64,000 bases of DNA, from contig NC_061117.1 of the NCBI RefSeq assembly GCF_002878395.1, forward strand, positions 225,330,994 to 225,394,993. Direction: 5' to 3'. The translations under genes were made by a program, and so were the position numbers. The notes below the pieces were generated by a model. It worked only from the letters and a program-made list of their open reading frames with translations, was not told where the DNA came from and searched no databases. This DNA is from Capsicum annuum (Eukaryota > Streptophyta > Magnoliopsida > Solanales > Solanaceae). Positions 59,801 through 64,000 of the stretch are shown here, piece after piece. Position 1 is the stretch's first letter. Every line of letters starts with the position of its first letter.

Positions 59801-62800
59801 TGAGAGATAAACACTGAGCTTTTCCGGTGGATAATTGTAAGCCATGACTGATAAAACTGTATTGATCACCATAATTGGTGGCTCTATTGAAGGATCAGCT
59901 GTGCACACGAATACATCTACTCTCGGCAACTCATTCTCATACCTATTTTCATTCAACAGTAAATAGTAACGTTAACAAAACTATGTTCTCTCTTACAACT
60001 TGGCACAACTCAACATGGCACTAGAGCAGGCAAATGTTTTGAGTCCAAATTCCACCTCCACTTTCATTCAAATTTTTCTTACGTGCTTGTCCGAGAAAGA
60101 ATCAGGCCTCTATGTGAGAAGCGAGTTGATAATGTAGTTAAATGATAATGAGTGTTCTGCTAGGGGCGGAGCTAGCATATACGCAGTCCTTCCGCGGAAA
60201 ATTATACTATTTATACATGGTTAAAAACTATTTTTTTTTATATATATAGTGGATGTTGAACCCCCTTCGATTAGCTCGGTGTGCACATTTGAACCCCCTT
60301 AATAAAAAACTTGGCTCCGCCACTATGTCCTGCTCTATATATGACGGTTTAAACTTTTAAATGAGAAGATCACACAATACAACATGTTATAAGAGCAGAC
60401 AGTGTGGTTCTGAACTAAGTTGTTTGGACTCCAAAAATGTCGTCATACCCCTGTCGAATCCTCCAAAAACGCACTACTTTTGAAGGATCCGACTTGCACC
60501 CGATGACATTTTTGAAGAGCCCGAACAACATAGGTTCTGAATTCAAATTCCATCTTTACTCTTAATCAAAAAAACTTTTTACGTGCTTGATGACCCAAAA
60601 ACAATCAGGCCCTTATGTGAGAGGCAAGTTGAAAATATAATTAGATGAACAAACGAGTATTCCGCTCAATAAACAACAACAACTACCTCCCAATCCCAAA
60701 TTGAGTTGAGGTCGACTATACGAATCTCCACTACTTCATTTTAAGCTCGATTATGATATCATCATAAACAAGTCTTATCTCAATAAACAACAACAACAAC
60801 TACGCCTCAATCTCAAACAAATCGGGATTGGCTTTATGAATACTCAAGACTTAATAAAGCTCAAACTACGTTGTCATCATAAACGAGTTCTCAACTCAAT
60901 AAACAACTACTACTACTGCTCCTCCATCCCAAACACGTTAGGATCAGCTATATGAATCATCTTTGCTTCATTAAAGCTCAATTCATCTCAGCGTCATAAA
61001 TGAGTTCTTAGCTCAATAAACAACAACTACTATTACTATCTCAGTCCCAAACAAGTTGGGATCTGCTATACGAATCATCACTGGTTCATTTAAGCTCAAC
61101 TCATCTCATCGTTATAAACAATTGGTCAGCTCAATAAACAACAACTACTACTCCTCAACAAGCTGGGTCCAGCTACATGAATCATCACTGACTCAATAAA
61201 GCTCAACTCGTCTCATCACTATAAACAAGTGCCCAGCTCAATAAACTACTACTACCACTACGCCTCGATCCTAAACAAGTTGGGATAGGCTATAGGAATA
61301 TCATTGATTCATTAAATCTCAACGCAAGTAACAACAACCGATCTTACGTGAATTTATGCACCTAAATGTTATAATATCTACGTATGTGCGTAATGAGTTG
61401 ATATTCATATGATTGAGCATCGAAGTGTTAAACTACATGTTTATAATGTTCAGTGTGTGTTCAAAACAAGTTTGGAATGAAAACGATCACTTAGAGTTTA
61501 GACGAGAAAACTAGTGTTACTAGCTTGAGCTATGTGCTGTTCTAGTTGTTCTTGTTGGATTCTATTGTGTTAAAGCACTAATTTGTGGTGTTTAATGATA
61601 TAGGAAGCCTTGTGAGATGTTAAACCCAATGATGGGATACTACACAAGCTGAATTTGAAGTGGAAAGACAACCACGAAGTGAGGAACTCCAAGCCTAATG
61701 GATGGAGCAAACATGGACGAAATCTGAAAATTTTGAGCACAAGGGTGTGCCACGCCCTCTAGTCTCCAAGATAAGGGCGTGTCACGCCCTTAGATACAAA
61801 CCAAAATGGCACAAAACAGTAAGCCTCTGCGATAAGGGCGTGGCACGCCCATGGTCACAAAACGGCCAACTATTGTCTAACTATAAATAGGACACTTGGA
61901 ACTTGTTTTAAATACCTTGGACGACTTTTGGGGCTTGAAATACACTTGAGGAGGCTTCTTTTAGGGTTCTTAATCTTTTCTTTAGTTTATTTTTTGTTTT
62001 TATAAATGAATTTCATTAGTGCGATTCATTGTAAGACCATGAGCAGCTAAACACCCTCTTCTAGGTTTGAGGCCAAGAACATGATTACTGAAGCTTATAT
62101 TTGAGTTGGTTTATGTTTATTTTCATTATTAGTTCATAAATCCTTTCTATTAGTTATGGATTCGCGACCCTTAGGATAAACTTATATTTCTATTAAGCCC
62201 GGAAGGTGGAACAATAGACTGGGATCTTAAACGTTCAAGGTATTGAAGTTAAGATTTTCGTTTAGGATAGGAATTTACCTAATTCGCCCTAGTTGGTCCA
62301 TATACGGGATGAAATATAAATGCGTTTAACTTAGTTCTCGCATCCACGCCCAACGATGTAGTTGTGGGGCTAAGTTAATAGAGGATTAGAGGCTCGGAAG
62401 ATCATAGTCATGTTATCAACCCCGTCAATCAACAACCAAGGTAATTAACTAAACCGGAGAGATAGTATAGCTAAGTAGGATTGTTCGTAGTGCCTTAACC
62501 CTGAATTTCTCTCCATTATTGTTCAAGCAGTTTATATTATCGCATTGTTTAATCTTCGTAGTAATACTAGAATTAGATCGTTGCTGAGCACAAGTCCCTG
62601 TGGGATCAATACTTGGCTTTTAAAGTTACTAGTTGAGTGACCACGTACACTTGTGTGTCCGCTAGAACGCAACAACAACAACAACTTCAAAAGGCCATCC
62701 ACTCAACCTAACACATTAAACTTTTAGATGAGATCGTCACATACCTTTGCAATAGCCTCTCTCGAAATGCTTGACGATAAACTCTGTTCCAACGAAGAGA

Positions 62801-63016
62801 CTGAGTGAGGAACCAATAAAAACCAAACCACAGTTCGGCTCCAAGCATTCCAATCCAACCATATCTACCATTTTCACCTGGTTTTGGTATATTACACAAT
62901 CTATAAATCCATATCAGAAAAATCCCACAAAAAAGTGAAGTTGCAAATAGCCTATATATTATCCTCCCCTTAGCCCTCTTGGTCTCAAATAAAGGCTCAT
63001 ACTTCAACTCTCCCAT
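56827..63016 (-). CDS. CslE-like: Cellulose synthase-like protein E (CslE)
   Basis: Eight exons on the minus strand: 63016-62745, 59942-59630, 59210-59070, 58854-58723, 58626-58417, 58312-58088, 58001-57654 and 57384-56827, giving 732 codons plus stop. Arabidopsis CslE1 has about 729. The protein has two N-terminal membrane segments (about 20-85), the GT2 catalytic domain and about six C-terminal membrane segments. Catalytic motifs: LSDDAGS (137-143), NVDCDMY with the DxD pair Asp303/Asp305, and QHKRW (480-484, the QxxRW motif). At the third Asp position, where relatives have VED, this protein reads SVEN (Asn442). CslE proteins are Golgi glycosyltransferases using nucleotide sugars; products are poorly known, and some Csl proteins act in saponin glycosylation. 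Splice sites and length are otherwise intact. Confidence 0.93.
57430..57500 (+). mobile_element. Partial foldback element in CslE intron 7
   Basis: CTCTACAAAAATGTTGTCAT, GTCCAAAAGTAGTGTG and AGAATCCGAGCATAATGGAC match, in order, the foldback element at 60415-60532. It lies in intron 57385-57653 and its ends are eroded. Confidence 0.5.
60161..60325. mobile_element. hAT-type MITE in CslE intron 1, 165 bp
   Basis: The left end is TAGGGGCGGAGCTAG and the right end CTTGGCTCCGCCACTA, imperfect inverted repeats. It is flanked by TGTTCTGC (60153-60160) and TGTCCTGC (60326-60333), an 8-bp duplication with one difference, as expected for hAT. A related end (CAGTGGCGAAGCCAGGATAT) is seen at about 56752, just downstream of the gene. 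Confidence 0.75.
60415..60532. mobile_element. Foldback MITE in CslE intron 1, about 118 bp
   Basis: GTTGTTTGGACTCCAAAAAT at the left is the near inverse of ATTTTTGAAGAGCCCGAACA at the right. An inner pair, GAATCCTCCAAAAA and TTTTGAAGGATCC, adds a second stem. GGTTCTGAA flanks both sides (60406-60414 and 60533-60541), a 9-bp duplication that would suggest a Mutator-like origin. Confidence 0.6.
60660..61335. repeat. Tandem array in CslE intron 1, about 114-bp unit, 6 copies
   Basis: CTCAATAAAC starts units at about 60665, 60778, 60895, 61012, 61131 and 61236, spacing 105-119. Each has an ACAACAACTAC-type stretch, then CCCAAACAAGTTGGGAT or a close variant, then ATGAATCATCACTGATTCAT and AAGCTCAACTCATCTCATC. 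The unit resembles the reverse of a dispersed plant retroposon tail that usually occurs singly. Confidence 0.9.
61566..62674 (+). mobile_element. Probable solo LTR in CslE intron 1
   Basis: The right end (GGGATCAATACTTGGCTTTT, GTACACTTGTGTGTC, CGCAACA at 62668-62674) resembles the end of gypsy LTRs common in Solanaceae. A TATA box CTATAAATAG lies at 61881-61890. The left boundary at TGTGTTAAAGC (61566) is a guess and no target duplication was found. A 62-codon open frame at 61702-61890 runs through it and is not a gene. Confidence 0.5.
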
Positions 63017-63056
63017 ATTTTGAGTACTATATTCTCTTCGTCTATCTTATACTATA

Positions 63057-63068
63057 CCATATATAGTG
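63057..63068 (-). promoter_or_regulatory. Possible TATA box of the CslE gene
   Basis: On the minus strand ACTATATATGGT lies about 40-50 bases before the start codon at 63016, which would leave only a very short leader. Its use is unproven. Confidence 0.35.
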
Positions 63069-63646
63069 CTTACTATTTTCCACAAACGTACATCATATCA
63101 TAATTTTTTTATTAGTACTATTATTATTATTTTATTATGAAAATTCCATGGAATTGGGTATTTGGGAAGTGAAATGGTTGACTTAAGAATAATAAGCTTC
63201 TTTTTTTTTTTTCCTTCCTTTGGTTTCCCATCGGTATTTGACACCCACTTTGGATAGATTAAAAAGTAAAAGTGATTTACTCTCACTGTGGGACAATGAA
63301 TATATCGTACTTCATATGGAAAACAAAAAAAATAAAGTAAACGACGCAATTTTATGTAATTCTAGTACTACTATAGTATATTTATTGAAGTCACAGGATG
63401 ATGATGATTTTTTTTTTTTTTTGGTTAAAAAGAGTAGATATTCATTAGAAATTAGTGTAGCACACAGTTAGTGCCCCTAGCATTTGTGGGGGGCCACAAA
63501 AATATTGTTCGGGGCCACATCCCAGCAGGAGAATAGATGAGTTTTTAATCCTATGATTAAAACATGTGCCCTCCTTATCTGCTTGGAAATGAGCAGATAC
63601 AAAATGTTGCATTTGTCAGTAGTGTTTTGGTTCCAGCTCCATGAGC
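63069..63646. other. CslE upstream DNA, no gene seen
   Basis: AT-rich with T-runs at about 63199-63211 and 63408-63421. Short open frames on either strand show no family resemblance. Confidence 0.55.
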
Positions 63647-64000
63647 CTAGCTCCCCTCCTTCGCAAGCGCGTCCGCCACTGCATTTTGCTCCCTATAGAT
63701 CTTTGTCGGGACTGTTATATGCATTTCCTCCATTAGTAGTCTGCACTCAGTCAAAATGTTATGGTGGGATGGATGATCCTTTTCAAGCATATGTAGTAAT
63801 ATAGTAGAATCAATTTCAATGTTGATATGATGGAAATTATTGGCTTTAGCTATGGTCAGGCCATATCTTAGGGCCAACATTTCAGCCATTGTGGGAGTGG
63901 TTAAGGGGAGGTGCATGCAATAACCTAACACCCAGTTCCCCTCATGGTTTCTAAAGGCTCCTTTAATCCCCCCTTGCCCGGGTTTTCGATGGCTGAGCCA
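63647..64000 (-). pseudogene. RNase H-like (RVT_3) fragment, cut by the window edge
   Basis: The frame is open from the right edge to the stop at about 63647: GGIKGAFRNHEGNWVLGY, then TMAEMLALRYGL (Glu), INIEIDSTILLHML (Asp) and REQNAVADALAKEGS (Asp) at the end. This is the plant RNase H-like domain found at the ends of L1-type LINE proteins and in small host genes. The first catalytic Asp would lie near or beyond the edge. It is more likely a LINE remnant than a host gene, but the visible frame is intact. Confidence 0.6.

Noticed and set aside
46082..63016. Functional cluster of NOI, p24 and CslE
   Set aside because: Functions are unrelated, strands differ and gaps are full of repeats; ordinary plant gene order.

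Overview
This is nuclear DNA of a flowering plant, almost certainly Solanaceae. There are four intron-rich protein genes with GT-AG introns and plant-type proteins, separated by AT-rich DNA full of retroelements. Family-level evidence comes from an Au-type SINE, several RTE-type LINE fragments ending in short TTG tails, and many small elements of types common in tobacco, tomato and pepper. Species cannot be told from the window.

Layout: 1-8.8 kb is intergenic: a tRNA-Met primer-binding site of a retrotransposon leaving the left edge, a decayed but nearly complete RTE LINE on the minus strand (1312-5495), a second LINE 3' fragment, AT-rich DNA and a probable MITE. 8.8-21.4 kb is one degenerate Ty3/gypsy element of the Tat lineage with ~0.8-kb LTRs, gag-pol with many stops, two RNase H domains, and a long 3' non-coding region of satellite-like tandem arrays. 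It also carries a third, different LTR inside its 5' end. 22.4-39.4 kb is a complete HECT E3 ubiquitin ligase gene of the UPL1/UPL2 type (15 coding exons, 3,777 aa). 39.7-45.9 kb is repeat DNA: a LINE-tail insertion, a hAT-like element, a solo LTR with target duplication, a 5'-truncated LINE with a 19-nt duplication, a MITE and an Au SINE. 46.0-51.2 kb is a small RIN4/NOI-family gene (78 aa, 3 coding exons). Convergent to it at 51.9-55.0 kb is a p24-beta (emp24/GOLD) cargo receptor gene on the minus strand (212 aa). 56.8-63.0 kb, also minus, is a cellulose synthase-like E gene (8 exons, 732 aa) with a 2.8-kb first intron full of repeats. The right edge holds part of an RNase H-like sequence on the minus strand.

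The four genes are independent loci, not an operon or pathway cluster: protein degradation (UPL), membrane-attached immune regulation (NOI), ER-Golgi traffic (p24) and Golgi polysaccharide or glycosyl synthesis (CslE). All exon boundaries were assigned by reading frame continuity, GT-AG sites and remembered family sequences, and each gene's coding lengths sum to a whole number of codons.

I see no convincing undescribed biological system. The most interesting structures are the three-LTR chimeric Tat element, the array pair in its 3' region that keeps the same inverted-repeat arms in different units, an Asp-to-Asn change at the presumed catalytic base of the CslE protein, and a tandem-acceptor splice site right after a two-codon exon in the NOI gene.
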